From contig CAVZYN010000018.1 of the NCBI GenBank assembly GCA_963779515.1, forward strand, positions 124,001 to 188,000: a DNA stretch of 64,000 nucleotides, read 5' to 3'. The DNA comes from CAVZYN01 sp963779515 (lineage in GTDB: Bacteria > Pseudomonadota > Alphaproteobacteria > Rhizobiales > Hyphomicrobiaceae). A program made the translations under genes and the position numbers. Below the pieces are notes generated by a model that made no database searches, was not told the DNA's origin, and saw only the letters and a program-made list of their open reading frames with translations. Positions 7,771 to 16,943 of this stretch are shown here, one piece after another (positions within the stretch are counted from its first letter, which is position 1; each line of letters starts with the position of its first letter).

Positions 7771-10116
7771 CTACCGCTTCCCCTCTTGCGCCTTCCGCAA
7801 GGCAGCGGCGAACGCGTTTTCCGCCGGTGCCTCGGGGCGTGACGGCGCAGCGCGCGGTGCCGGCGCGGACGGCCGCGCGCTCGATGCAGCCGCCGGCGGG
7901 CCCGAACGGCCAGTGCCAAATGCGCCCGCGGATTTGCCGCCCGAGATCGTGCCGGATTTCATGGTCAGCGCAACACGCTTGCGCGCCACATCGACCTCCT
8001 TCACGCGCACGTTGACGATGTCGCCGGCCTTCACAATTTCGCGCGGATCCTTGACGAACGTGTCGGAGAGTTCCGAGATGTGCACCAGTCCGTCTTGATG
8101 CACACCGACATCGACGAACGCGCCGAACGCCGTGACGTTCGTGACGACGCCCTCGAGCGCCATGCCGGGGCGGAGATCGCCGAGTGTCTCGACGCCGTCC
8201 TGGAACGTCGCGGTCTTGAACTCGGGCCGCGGGTCTCGCCCGGGCTTCTCGAGTTCCGCGAGAATATCCGTCACGGTCGGCACACCAAATTGTTCGTTGG
8301 CGAAGTCCTTCGGCTTCAGCAATTTCAGGAACGCACGGTCGCCAATCATCGCTTTGACGGGCCGCTTGGTCACTTCCGCGATTTTCTCGACAAGATCGTA
8401 CGCCTCGGGATGCACGGCCGAGCCGTCGAGCGGGTTCTTGCCATTGACGATGCGCAGGAATCCAGCCGCCTGCTCGAACGTCTTCGGGCCGAGCCGCGGC
8501 ACTTTCTTCAACGCCGCACGGCTCTTGAACGCGCCATTTTCATCGCGATAGCTGACGATGTTGGCGGCCAACGCTGGGTTGAGGCCGGAGATGCGTGCCA
8601 GCAGCGGCGCCGACGCCATGTTGACGTCGACGCCGACGGAGTTCACGCAATCCTCGACAACGGCATCCAATGAGCGGGCAAGGCCTGCCTGATCGACGTC
8701 GTGCTGATACTGCCCGACACCGATCGCCTTTGGCTCGATCTTGACCAGCTCTGCCAGCGGGTCCTGCAGCCGCCGCGCGATCGAGACCGCCCCGCGCAGC
8801 GATACGTCGAGAGCCGGAAATTCCTTCGCCGCCAGTTCCGACGCGGAATAGACCGACGCGCCGGCCTCTGAGACCATCACCTTGGTCATCTTCGCCTGCG
8901 GCAGTTTCTTGATGAGTTCCGCGACGAGCTTGTCGGTCTCGCGGCTCGCCGTGCCGTTGCCGATCGCGACGAGATCGACTTTGTGTTTTAGTGCCAGCGC
9001 CCCCATGGTGGCCAGCGCGCCATTCCAGTCGTTGCGCGGCTCGTGCGGGTAGACCGTCGCCGTATCGAGAACCTTGCCTGTCTGATCGACGACCGCGATC
9101 TTGCAGCCCGTGCGAATGCCGGGATCGACGCCCATGGTCGCGCGCGCGCCCGCCGGTGCGGCCAGCATCAGATCCTTGATGTTCTTCGAGAACACCGAGA
9201 TCGCCTCCTTGTCCGCGATTTCCTTCAGGCGCGTCATCAGATCTACTGAAAGCGAAACGGCAAGACGCGCTTTCCATGCGAGCCGGATGCCGTCACCGAT
9301 CCACTTGTCGGCAGGGCGGCCACGGTCCTGCAAGCCGAAGGCAACGCGGATCTTGCCCTCCGCCGGATGCGGCTTGCCGTCCTCCGTCGCGACATCGAGG
9401 TCGAGTTCGAGGAACTCTTCGTTGCGGCCGCGCAACAGCGCCAGCGCCCGGTGCGATGGCAGATCCTTGATCTTCTGGCTGAAGTCGAAATAGTCCGAGA
9501 ATTTCGCGCCAGCGGCGTCCTTACCCTTCGCCACTTTTGACGTGACGATGCCGTTGTCCCATTTCCACTGCCGGAGCGAACCGACGAGCTCGGCGTTCTC
9601 GCCGATGCGCTCGATGAAGATCGCCCGCGCTCCATCGAGTGCCGCCTTCGCGTCCGCCACGCCTTTGTCGGCATTGACGAACTTGGCTGCCTCCGCCTCC
9701 GGATCCAACGCCGGGTTGCCGAGGATCGCATCGATCAGCGGCTCGAGCCCAGCCTCACGTGCGATCTGCGCCTTGGTGCGCCGCTTCAGCTTGTAGGGCG
9801 CGTACAGGTCTTCGAGATCGACTTTGTTTTCAGCACCTGCGATTTGTCGCGCCAAGTCGAGCGTCAGTTTGCCTTGCTCGTCGATGGCCTTGAGGACCGA
9901 CGCGCGCCGGTCCTCCAACTCGCGGAGATATCCAAGCCGCTCTTCCAGCTTGCGCAGTTGTGTATCGTCGAGACCGCCCGTCTTCTCCTTGCGATACCGC
10001 GCGATGAACGGCACCGTCGCGCCTTCGCCCAGCATCTCGACGGTCGCCGCCACCTGCTCGACACGCACGCCGAGTTCGGACGCAATCCGCTGATTGATCT
10101 TGCCGCTGGTATCCAT
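7771..10116 (-). CDS. tex: Tex-family RNA-binding transcription accessory protein
   Basis: A 781-residue protein with the full Tex layout: N-terminal helical/HTH part (RIASELGVRVEQVAATVEML, FIARYRKEKTGGLDD), a YqgF-like RNase H fold (MGVDPGIRTGCKIAVVDQTG, about residue 325), helix-hairpin-helix units (NIVSYRDENGAFKSRAALKK, VPRLGPKTFEQAAGFLR) and a C-terminal S1 domain (GVVTNVTAFGAFVDVGVHQD). The family affects transcription and tolerance of toxins through RNA binding. A Pro/Ala-rich tail of about 50 residues follows the S1 domain. The ATG at 10116 matches the family start; the frame is open to 10299 without similarity. Confidence 0.93.
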   Translation of the reverse strand: MDTSGKINQRIASELGVRVEQVAATVEMLGEGATVPFIARYRKEKTGGLDDTQLRKLEERLGYLRELEDRRASVLKAIDEQGKLTLDLARQIAGAENKVDLEDLYAPYKLKRRTKAQIAREAGLEPLIDAILGNPALDPEAEAAKFVNADKGVADAKAALDGARAIFIERIGENAELVGSLRQWKWDNGIVTSKVAKGKDAAGAKFSDYFDFSQKIKDLPSHRALALLRGRNEEFLELDLDVATEDGKPHPAEGKIRVAFGLQDRGRPADKWIGDGIRLAWKARLAVSLSVDLMTRLKEIADKEAISVFSKNIKDLMLAAPAGARATMGVDPGIRTGCKIAVVDQTGKVLDTATVYPHEPRNDWNGALATMGALALKHKVDLVAIGNGTASRETDKLVAELIKKLPQAKMTKVMVSEAGASVYSASELAAKEFPALDVSLRGAVSIARRLQDPLAELVKIEPKAIGVGQYQHDVDQAGLARSLDAVVEDCVNSVGVDVNMASAPLLARISGLNPALAANIVSYRDENGAFKSRAALKKVPRLGPKTFEQAAGFLRIVNGKNPLDGSAVHPEAYDLVEKIAEVTKRPVKAMIGDRAFLKLLKPKDFANEQFGVPTVTDILAELEKPGRDPRPEFKTATFQDGVETLGDLRPGMALEGVVTNVTAFGAFVDVGVHQDGLVHISELSDTFVKDPREIVKAGDIVNVRVKEVDVARKRVALTMKSGTISGGKSAGAFGTGRSGPPAAASSARPSAPAPRAAPSRPEAPAENAFAAALRKAQEGKR

Positions 10117-10298
10117 GAAGCCTCCGCAAACGGAATCGCAGCGGCACGCTAGACTATTTTTATGCGCCGAAGCCGTGGATCCCAGTAAACAAGTTGATCG
10201 AACGGGCAAAACGTCGCCGGACGATCGCTCGGGCAAATTCAACGCCGAAAGAATGAGCGCCGCTGCGTGCCCCTTTATTCCGTACTTGGAATCAAACA

Positions 10299-10686
10299 TT
10301 AGGGCTCCTCGCCGCCCTCGGCCACTGGCCCACCGATGATGTTCGAGACGTCGCCGCCTTCTTCCTCCTCTTCTTCGAGGAACGTATCGTCATCGGCCGC
10401 TGCTTCTTCGGCATCTTCGACGGCCACCAGCTCCTCGCCCTCGGCGGCCTTCGGCAGAAGCGGCACCGTCTGCGACGAACTCAGGCTTCTTGGCGCCTTT
10501 GCGCGCCGCAGCCATTCCGGCCATGGCCGGGGCCGCTGCCGCCATCGCGGGCTGGGACGCGGCGAGCACGTAAAGCGAGTCGCAGATCGGACATGTGATC
10601 GGATCGCGGTTCAGGTCATAAAACCGTGCGCCACAATCCGAATTCTGGCACGAGCGCTTTGTGCCGCGTGCTGCCTTGGAGGCCAT
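10299..10686 (-). CDS. TIGR02300 family protein with acidic C-terminus (frameshifted)
   Basis: The N-terminal half is a short zinc-ribbon-like domain typical of TIGR02300: GTKRSCQNSDCGARFYDLNR followed by DPITCPICDSLY. An Ala-rich linker leads to KKPEFVADG, after which the original frame becomes Arg/Gly-rich nonsense. Shifting by one base near 10465-10472 gives the expected very acidic tail (AEGEELVAVEDAEE, TFLEEEEEEGG, SNIIGG) and a TAA at 10299-10301. One extra base thus breaks the gene, either truly or by sequence error. Start is the ATG at 10686. Function of the family is unknown; it is a hallmark of Alphaproteobacteria and is often found just upstream of aroA on the opposite strand, as here. 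Confidence 0.7.
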
Positions 10687-10796
10687 GGAACCCTCGAGGA
10701 ATTGTTTGAAAACGCGCAGGCTATTGCCACGCGGGACGGCGGCTGTCAAAAGCAAATCGCACCCGATCATCATGGGAACGTGCCGAGGCTGCGGAG

Positions 10797-12174
10797 TTGA
10801 CTGCCGCCGTGCCCACGGCGTCCCGCAACGCGCTGGAAACAAAAGTGAAATCCGCCCCTCTTTCGCCCCTGACGGCGCACCGCTCGGGTGCGCTTCAAGG
10901 CCGCGTTCGTGTCCCTGGCGACAAATCGATCTCGCACCGGTCGCTGATGTTCGGCGCGTTGGCAACGGGCCGGACCCGGATCACCGGACTGCTGGAAGCC
11001 GAGGACGTGATCAATACCGCCAAGGCCGTCACCGCACTCGGCTGCCCCGCCGCCAAGACCGGCGGCGTCTGGGAAGTTCTGGGCCGCGGCGTCGGCGGCT
11101 TGAGCGCGCCGGCGGGCGATCTCGACTTCGGCAATTCCGGCACCGGCTCGCGCCTGATGTGCGGCGTGATTGCCGGCCACGACATCCGCGTCCGCATGAT
11201 CGGTGACGCCTCGCTGTCGCGCCGGCCGATGAAGCGCGTGCTGACGCCGCTGAAGCAGATGGGCCTCGACGTGCTCGAAGATCAGGAAACACTGCCGCTG
11301 ACCTTGCGCGGCTCGGCGCAGCTGTTGCCGATCGAATACCAGACCCCGGTGCCGAGTGCGCAGGTGAAGTCGGCGATCCTGCTGGCCGGCCTCTCCGCCG
11401 CCGGCGAAACGACCGTGATCGAGAAAGAAGCGACGCGCGACCACACCGAGCGCATGCTGCGCTACTTCGGCGCCGCTGTCGTGACCGCCAAGCGCGACGG
11501 CAAGGTCGCCATCACGGTCAAGGGCGACGCCGAACTCGAAGGCCGCGACGTCGTGGTGCCCGCCGATCCCTCATCCGCCGCGTTTCTGGCAGCGGCCGCC
11601 GCGATCGTCCCAGGATCCGACGTGACGATCGATGGTGTGCTGGTGAATGAAACCCGCACCGGCTTCTACACCACGCTGAAGGAGATGGGCGGCGATGTCA
11701 CATTCCTCAATCCGCGCGAAGAGGGCGGGGAGCCCATCGCCGATATCCGCGTGCGGCACGCCAAATTGAAGGGCGTGCGCGTCCCGCCCGAGCGCGCGCC
11801 GAGCATGATCGACGAATATCCCGTGCTCTCCGTCGTCGCGGCTTTTGCCGATGGCGAGACGCGCATGGAAGGCCTGGCCGAGTTGAAGGTGAAGGAGAGC
11901 GACCGCCTCGCCGCCACCGCCGCGGGCCTTCACGCCAACGGCATCGCCGCCAAGGTCGAGGGCGACACGTTGATCGTCGCGGGCTCGAAATCCGTCGCGC
12001 GGCGGCGGCACCGTTGTGACCCACATGGATCACCGCATCGCCATGGCGTTCCTGATTTTGGGCCTCGCCAGCGACCGTCCCGTCACCGTCGACGACGTCA
12101 CCTTCGTCGCCACCAGCTTCCCCGAGTTCCAAGGCCTCATGACCGGCCTCGGCGCCAAGTTCGCATCCCCCTAA
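10797..12174 (+). CDS. aroA: 3-phosphoshikimate 1-carboxyvinyltransferase (EPSP synthase, class II), frameshifted near 3' end
   Basis: Sixth step of the shikimate pathway. The protein follows the CP4-like class II pattern: VPGDKSISHRSLMFGALATG, LDFGNSGTGSRLM, MIGDASLSRRPMKRVL, SAQVKSAILLAGL and RAPSMIDEYPVLSV, then KESDRL. After VAGSKSVA (about 12000) the frame turns to Arg/His-rich nonsense that runs to 12194. Skipping one base in the GCGCGGCGG stretch restores GGGTVVTHMDHRIAMAFLIL and FVATSFPEFQGLMTGLGAKF with a TAA at 12172-12174. As the gene is normally essential, an extra base in the sequence is more likely than a real mutation. It opens the aroA-cmk-rpsA block. Confidence 0.9.
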
Positions 12175-12177
12175 ACG

Positions 12178-12357
12178 TCACCTCCCCCTTTTGAGCGGGG
12201 AGGTCGGCGCGGCCGATCTGTCGCGTCGCGATCTCATCATTCGATCCGCGACGGGTGGGGGTGACTGCGTGAGGATGCGTTGACGCTTTCACCCCACCCG
12301 ACCGGCAAGAACGATTTCTTCGAAATCGTGCCGGTCGACCTCCCCCTCAACAGGGTG
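12178..12357. repeat. Intergenic palindromic element between aroA and cmk
   Basis: The 272 bases between aroA and cmk hold no gene. They are bounded by inverted copies of a motif based on ACCTCCCCCT / AGGGGGAGGT (near 12180 and 12338), the left one forming its own hairpin with GAGCGGGGAGGT. Inside lies a strong nested palindrome at about 12301-12335 with arms ACCGGCA / TGCCGGT and an inner CGATTTC-TTCG-type stem. The build resembles the element at 1225-1405. It would interrupt or attenuate read-through from aroA to cmk. Confidence 0.55.
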
Positions 12358-12446
12358 AGTTAGGAGTCGCGCGGCGCCCACGCCCGCCATTTGCCATCCC
12401 ACCCCACCTATGGCACATCGCGCGGGAGACTTGCGCGGATAGAGCC

Positions 12447-13094
12447 ATGATCATCGCCATCGACGGACCGGCAGCCTCCGGCAAGGGCACGCTCGCGCGC
12501 CGGATCGCGGCGCACTTCAATCTCGCGTATCTCGACACCGGCGCACTCTACCGCGCCGTGGCCCGCGACGTGCGCCGCGCCGGCAAGGCACTCGACGACC
12601 CGAAAATCGCCGCCGCGACCGCGCGCGCACTCGATGCCGCAACACTCTCCGACCCAAGTTTGCGTGATCCCGGCGTCGGCGACGCCGCCTCCATTGTGGC
12701 GAAGATCCCGGAAGTCCGCGCCGCACTCCTCGACTTCCAGCGCGATTTCGCCCGCCAGGAGCCTGGCGCGGTGCTCGATGGCCGCGACATCGGTACCGTG
12801 GTGATGCCGGACGCCGACGTGAAGATCTTCGTTGTGGCGGATACGGAGGTCCGCGCCCGCCGCCGCTACCTCGAACTCAAGAATCGAGGCGAGCCGGTAA
12901 GCCCAGAAGGCGTTTTGGAGGTGATCCGCCGTCGCGATGAACGGGATTCGGGGCGCGAAGCCGCCCCCATGGTGCCCGCGCCAGACGCCATCTTGCTCGA
13001 TACCACTAACTTGGATATAGAGACGGCGTTTGAGACTGCCGTCGGATTGATCGAGAGGAAGATCAGCCAGCCAGGGCGCCCAAAGGCGTCCTAA
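12447..13094 (+). CDS. cmk: Cytidylate kinase
   Basis: Phosphorylates CMP and dCMP using ATP. The 215-residue protein starts with the P-loop IAIDGPAASGKGTLARRIA, followed by AYLDTGALYRAVA (nucleotide monophosphate site), VLDGRDIGTVVMPDADVKIF and the lid RRRDERDSGR. All key parts are present and length is normal. The ATG at 12447 is preceded by a weak site. It is the second gene of the aroA-cmk-rpsA cluster, 187 bases before rpsA. Confidence 0.95.
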   Translation: MIIAIDGPAASGKGTLARRIAAHFNLAYLDTGALYRAVARDVRRAGKALDDPKIAAATARALDAATLSDPSLRDPGVGDAASIVAKIPEVRAALLDFQRDFARQEPGAVLDGRDIGTVVMPDADVKIFVVADTEVRARRRYLELKNRGEPVSPEGVLEVIRRRDERDSGREAAPMVPAPDAILLDTTNLDIETAFETAVGLIERKISQPGRPKAS

Positions 13095-13281
13095 TCAAGC
13101 TGGCCGGGTGCAAACCATCCAGGCAGCCGCAGCGAATTCAAGACCAAAGAACCGGCAACGTCAGGGCCAAGCGGGCAATTTTGCCGGCAGGGTCGCTGTG
13201 ATTTGCCAAACCCGCAACTAGGAACCCATTGCGGCCGGCCCCTCGGGGCAGCCGCACGAACCGTTGGAGACTGCGTCCGAA

Positions 13282-14988
13282 ATGAATACTCCGAACCGTG
13301 AAATGAACCCGACCCGCGACGACTTCGCCGCCCTGTTCAATGAAATGCTTGCCCAGGAAGACGTCTACGAAGGCAGCGTCGTCAAGGGCAAGATCGTCGC
13401 CATCGAAAAGGACCTCGCCGTCATCGACGTCGGCATGAAAATGGAAGGCCGCGTCGCGCTGAAGGAATTCGGCGTCCCCGGCAAGCCCAACGAACTCAAG
13501 GTCGGTGATACGGTTGAGGTTTACCTGGAGCGTGTCGAGAACGCGCTCGGTGAAGCCGTGCTCTCGCGTGACAAGGCCCGCCGCGAAGAGAGCTGGGTCA
13601 AGCTCGAGCTGCGCTTCAACAACAAGGAGCAAGTCGAAGGTATTATCTTCAACAAGGTCAAGGGTGGCTTCACCGTTGACCTCGATGGCGCCGTGGCGTT
13701 CTTGCCGGGCTCCCAGGTTGACGTCCGCCCCGTGCGCGACATCGGCCCGCTGATGCACTCGCCGCAACCGTTCAAGATTCTGAAAATGGACCGCCGCCGC
13801 GGCAACATCGTTGTCTCGCGCCGCGAAGTCCTCGAAGCAACGCGCGCCGAACAGCGCTCGGAAATCGTCGCCCGCCTTGCTGAAGGCCAGGTCATCGACG
13901 GCCTCGTCAAGAACATCACCGACTACGGTGCGTTCATCGACCTCGGCGGCATCGACGGCCTGCTGCACGTCACCGACATGGCCTGGCGCCGCGTCAATCA
14001 CCCGAGCGAGATCGTCAATGTCGGCGATACCGTGAAGGTGCAGATCGTGCGCATCAATCCCGATACGCAGCGCATCAGCCTTGGCATGAAGCAGCTGCAG
14101 TCGGATCCATGGCTCGGCATCGAAGCCAAGTATCCAGTCGGCGCCAAGCATCGTGGCACGGTCACGAACATCGCCGACTACGGCGCGTTCGTTGAGCTGG
14201 AGCCGGGCGTCGAAGGCCTGATCCACGTCTCGGAAATGAGCTGGACCAAAAAGAACATCCATCCCGGCAAGATCGTCTCGACCAGCCAGCAGGTCGATGT
14301 GCAGATCCTCGAAGTCGACAGCCAGAAGCGCCGCATCAGCCTTGGCCTGAAGCAGGTCCAGGACAATCCATGGGATAGCTTCCTGACCACCCATCCGAAA
14401 GGCTCGATCGTCGAAGGCCCGATCCGCAACATCACGGAATTCGGTCTTTTCGTCGGCCTCGATGCCAACATCGACGGCATGGTCCACCTCTCCGACCTCG
14501 ACTGGAACAAGGCCGGCGACGAAGCCATCAAGGACTACAAGAAGGGCGACAACGTCAAAGCCATCGTGCTCGATGTCGACGCCTCGAAGGAGCGCATTTC
14601 GCTCGGCATCAAGCAGCTTGCCAACGATCCGCTGGATTCCGTCGGCAAGCTCAAGAAGGGCGAGCAGGTCACCTGCGAAGTGATCGCGGTGCAGGAGAAC
14701 GGCATCGAGGTCAAGATCGCTGGCACCGAGTTCACGACCTTCATCAAGCGTTCGGATCTCTCGCGCGATCGTGCCGAGCAGCGCCCCGAGCGGTTCAACG
14801 TCGGCGACAAAGTGGACGCGGCGATCCTGCAGTTCGACCGCGCAAGCCGTCGCGTGTCGGCGTCGATCAAGTCGCTCGAAATCGCAGAAGAGAAGCAAGC
14901 CGTCGCGCAGTACGGGTCGTCCGACTCGGGCGCTTCGCTTGGCGACATCTTCAAGGCCGCCATCAAGAAAAAGGAAGGCGACAACTGA
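13282..14988 (+). CDS. rpsA: 30S ribosomal protein S1
   Basis: RNA-binding protein of the small ribosomal subunit needed to start translation on most mRNAs. The 568-residue protein holds six S1 repeats, recognisable from GSVVKGKIVAIEKDLAVIDV, GLVKNITDYGAFIDLGGIDG, GTVTNIADYGAFVELEPGVE and GPIRNITEFGLFVGLDANID, with repeats 3-5 each ending in RISLGxKQ. The ATG at 13282 gives the usual N-terminus (MNTPNREMNPTRDDFAALFN); an earlier TTG at 13264 is less likely. A strong terminator hairpin follows 20 bases after the stop. Codon use is strongly biased, as expected for a highly expressed gene. Confidence 0.97.
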   Translation: MNTPNREMNPTRDDFAALFNEMLAQEDVYEGSVVKGKIVAIEKDLAVIDVGMKMEGRVALKEFGVPGKPNELKVGDTVEVYLERVENALGEAVLSRDKARREESWVKLELRFNNKEQVEGIIFNKVKGGFTVDLDGAVAFLPGSQVDVRPVRDIGPLMHSPQPFKILKMDRRRGNIVVSRREVLEATRAEQRSEIVARLAEGQVIDGLVKNITDYGAFIDLGGIDGLLHVTDMAWRRVNHPSEIVNVGDTVKVQIVRINPDTQRISLGMKQLQSDPWLGIEAKYPVGAKHRGTVTNIADYGAFVELEPGVEGLIHVSEMSWTKKNIHPGKIVSTSQQVDVQILEVDSQKRRISLGLKQVQDNPWDSFLTTHPKGSIVEGPIRNITEFGLFVGLDANIDGMVHLSDLDWNKAGDEAIKDYKKGDNVKAIVLDVDASKERISLGIKQLANDPLDSVGKLKKGEQVTCEVIAVQENGIEVKIAGTEFTTFIKRSDLSRDRAEQRPERFNVGDKVDAAILQFDRASRRVSASIKSLEIAEEKQAVAQYGSSDSGASLGDIFKAAIKKKEGDN

Positions 14989-15007
14989 GGTCGCCATTCG
15001 CTCAAGA

Positions 15008-15043
15008 CAACGCGCGCCGGTTCAGACTGGCGCGCGTTTTTTT
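15008..15043 (+). terminator. Rho-independent terminator after rpsA
   Basis: A GC-rich stem (AACGCGCGCC pairing with GGCGCGCGTT, 10-base loop) runs straight into seven or more T's. It lies about 20 bases beyond the rpsA stop and before the ribosome site of sppA. This is the clearest intrinsic terminator in the window. Confidence 0.9.
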
Positions 15044-15138
15044 CTGGGCCGCCGGTTTGAGCCTAAGACGCCGAGCCTAAGACGTTGACTGGCATCGTCA
15101 GGCGTAGGACGGTAGTCGCCACGCCAAGGAGTTCATCC

Positions 15139-16116
15139 ATGTCGCTCGAAACCGAATCCGTTCTCGATCGCCGCAGCTTGCGCCGCCGTCTCGGACTCTG
15201 GCGCGGACTGGCGATCGGCGCGGGCGTGATCGCGCTGGGCGCGGCGTCAGCAGCAATTTTACCGGGGAGCCGCACATTCGGCCCCAAGGAGCACATCGCG
15301 CGCGTCACGGTCGAGGGGCTCATCACGGAAGACCGAGATCAGCTGCGCATGCTGAAGCGGCTCGCCGATGACAAAGCCGCCAAGGCCGTGATCGTTTTCA
15401 TCAACAGCGGCGGCGGCACGACGAGCGGCGGCGAAGCCATGTTCGAGGCGATCCGCGAGATCGCGAAGAAAAAGCCCGTCGTCTCTCAGTTCGGCACGGT
15501 CGCGGCATCCGCCGCCTACATCACCGGTCTCGCAACCGACCACATCGTCGCCCGCGGCAATACCATCACCGGATCCGTCGGCGTCATCTTCCAGTATCCC
15601 GAAGTCTCGGAGCTGCTCGGCAAGCTCGGCGTCAAGGTCAACGAGATCAAGAGCGGACCGCTGAAGGCGACGCCGTCGCCATTCCAGCCGCTCGATCAGA
15701 ACGGCCGCCAGATTACCGAGCAGATGGTCGCTGAAAGCCAGCGCTGGTTCGTCGGCCTCGTCGCCGATCGCCGAAAGGTCAAGACCGCCGAGATTCCAGG
15801 CCTCGAGCAGGGCCGCGTCTACTCGGGCCGCGATGCGCTCAGTCACAAGCTCGTCGATGCCATCGGCGGCGAGAGCGAAGCGCGCCGCTGGCTCGAAGAA
15901 ACCAAGAGCGTCAAGAAAGAGCTCGACATCGTCGATTGGAAACCACGCCGCGCCAGCGACTGGAGCTGGTTTCGCGTGGCAGCATCCGCTCTCGGGCTGA
16001 TTTCAGGCAGCCGCGGCGAGGCCGACGACATCATGCCGGCGGTCCTCAGGGATCCGCGCCTGCGCACACTGGCCCTTGACGGCCTCGTCTCGGTTTGGCA
16101 CCCTGGCGAAAATTGA
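15139..16116 (+). CDS. sppA: Membrane-anchored signal peptide peptidase SppA
   Basis: Degrades cleaved signal peptides in the membrane. The 325-residue protein has a basic N-terminus and one membrane segment (GLAIGAGVIALGAASAAIL, about residues 27-45), then an S49 domain with VIVFINSGGGTTSGGEAMFE, the nucleophile serine in GTVAASAAYITGLA, and the base lysine expected in KSGPLKATPSPF. It has a single S49 domain (short form). The ATG at 15139 follows an AAGGAG; the open frame to 15085 is not supported. It sits between rpsA and ihfB as usual in Hyphomicrobiales. Confidence 0.92.
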   Translation: MSLETESVLDRRSLRRRLGLWRGLAIGAGVIALGAASAAILPGSRTFGPKEHIARVTVEGLITEDRDQLRMLKRLADDKAAKAVIVFINSGGGTTSGGEAMFEAIREIAKKKPVVSQFGTVAASAAYITGLATDHIVARGNTITGSVGVIFQYPEVSELLGKLGVKVNEIKSGPLKATPSPFQPLDQNGRQITEQMVAESQRWFVGLVADRRKVKTAEIPGLEQGRVYSGRDALSHKLVDAIGGESEARRWLEETKSVKKELDIVDWKPRRASDWSWFRVAASALGLISGSRGEADDIMPAVLRDPRLRTLALDGLVSVWHPGEN

Positions 16117-16170
16117 GGAAATACAAGGACTTTCATAAAGTCCGCAGTACGCTGCCGAGGGAGGCCAAAG

Positions 16171-16479
16171 TTGATCAAGTCTGAGCTTGTCCAGAAAATC
16201 GCGACGTCGAACCCGCATCTTTACCACCGCGACGTGGAGCGCATCGTCAATGTCGTGTTCGACGAAATCGTCGATGCGCTGTCGCGCGGCGATCGCGTCG
16301 AACTCCGCGGCTTTGGTGCATTCACCGTGAAACACCGCGCGCCGCGAGTTGGCCGCAACCCGCGCACGGGCACCACGGTCAGCGTCGAGGAAAAATTCGT
16401 TCCGTTCTTCAAGACCGGCAAAGAATTGCGCGAACGTCTGAATAGCGATGGATCGACGCCAGCCGAGCCGAAATCATAA
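16171..16479 (+). CDS. ihfB: Integration host factor subunit beta
   Basis: DNA-bending protein that works as a heterodimer with IhfA in replication, recombination and gene control. The 102-residue protein starts with a TTG at 16171 preceded by GGGAGG. It shows MIKSELVQKIATSNPHLYHR, FDEIVDALSRGDRVELRGFG and the arm GRNPRTGTTVSVEEKFVPFF with the DNA-intercalating proline (RNPRTG). Length and order are normal. The neighbours (sppA upstream, lapA downstream with 22 bases between) are the common arrangement. Confidence 0.95.
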   Translation: MIKSELVQKIATSNPHLYHRDVERIVNVVFDEIVDALSRGDRVELRGFGAFTVKHRAPRVGRNPRTGTTVSVEEKFVPFFKTGKELRERLNSDGSTPAEPKS

Positions 16480-16501
16480 GTCCAAGCCTCAGGAGTCCCC
16501 C

Positions 16502-16852
16502 GTGCTGCGTCGCATCCTCGGTCTACTCATCGCTTTCCCCGCCGCGCTGCTGCTGATCACCCTGGCAGTGGCTAACCGTCATTCGGTGAAAATGGTGCTG
16601 GATCCCTTCCGCCCGGACGCACCCGTGCTGTCGATGCAACTGCCGTTTTATGTCTATCTTCTGGGCGCGCTCGTCACCGGCGTTGTTTTGGGTGGGATGG
16701 CAGCGTGGGCGGGGCAGGGCCGTTGGCGCAAAACCGCACGGCAGCGGACGCAAGATGCGATGCGCTGGCAGGCCGAAGCTGATCGTCTGACCCGCGAGCG
16801 GGATTCGCGCGTGATGGCGTCGAAACAGCTGTCCTTGGCCAAAGCCTCGTAG
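16502..16852 (+). CDS. lapA: LapA-family inner membrane protein
   Basis: A 116-residue protein with two membrane segments (ILGLLIAFPAALLLITLAVA and PFYVYLLGALVTGVVLGGMA) and a charged cytoplasmic tail, the pattern of LapA/YciS, which helps control lipopolysaccharide assembly with LapB. The start is the GTG at 16502 after an AGGAG; the frame is open upstream to 16448 but that part overlaps ihfB. No lapB is seen in the window. Confidence 0.8.
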   Translation: MLRRILGLLIAFPAALLLITLAVANRHSVKMVLDPFRPDAPVLSMQLPFYVYLLGALVTGVVLGGMAAWAGQGRWRKTARQRTQDAMRWQAEADRLTRERDSRVMASKQLSLAKAS

Positions 16853-16943
16853 TCGGCCTCTCTTGGCCTCGTTCTTGCTCAATAGGTGTGGACAACGCAA
16901 CGAGCGTTGCCATCCCCATTAACCACAGGAACCGAGAGAGATC

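Noticed and set aside
12301..12335. Possible rho-independent terminator of aroA or a small RNA
   Set aside because: The hairpin is strong but has no T run and lies inside a larger repeat-like element; kept as part of that repeat.
13138..14997. Antisense ORF of 619 codons opposite rpsA
   Set aside because: It mirrors the strongly biased codons of rpsA in the opposite frame, has no ribosome site and no family pattern; rpsA is certain.
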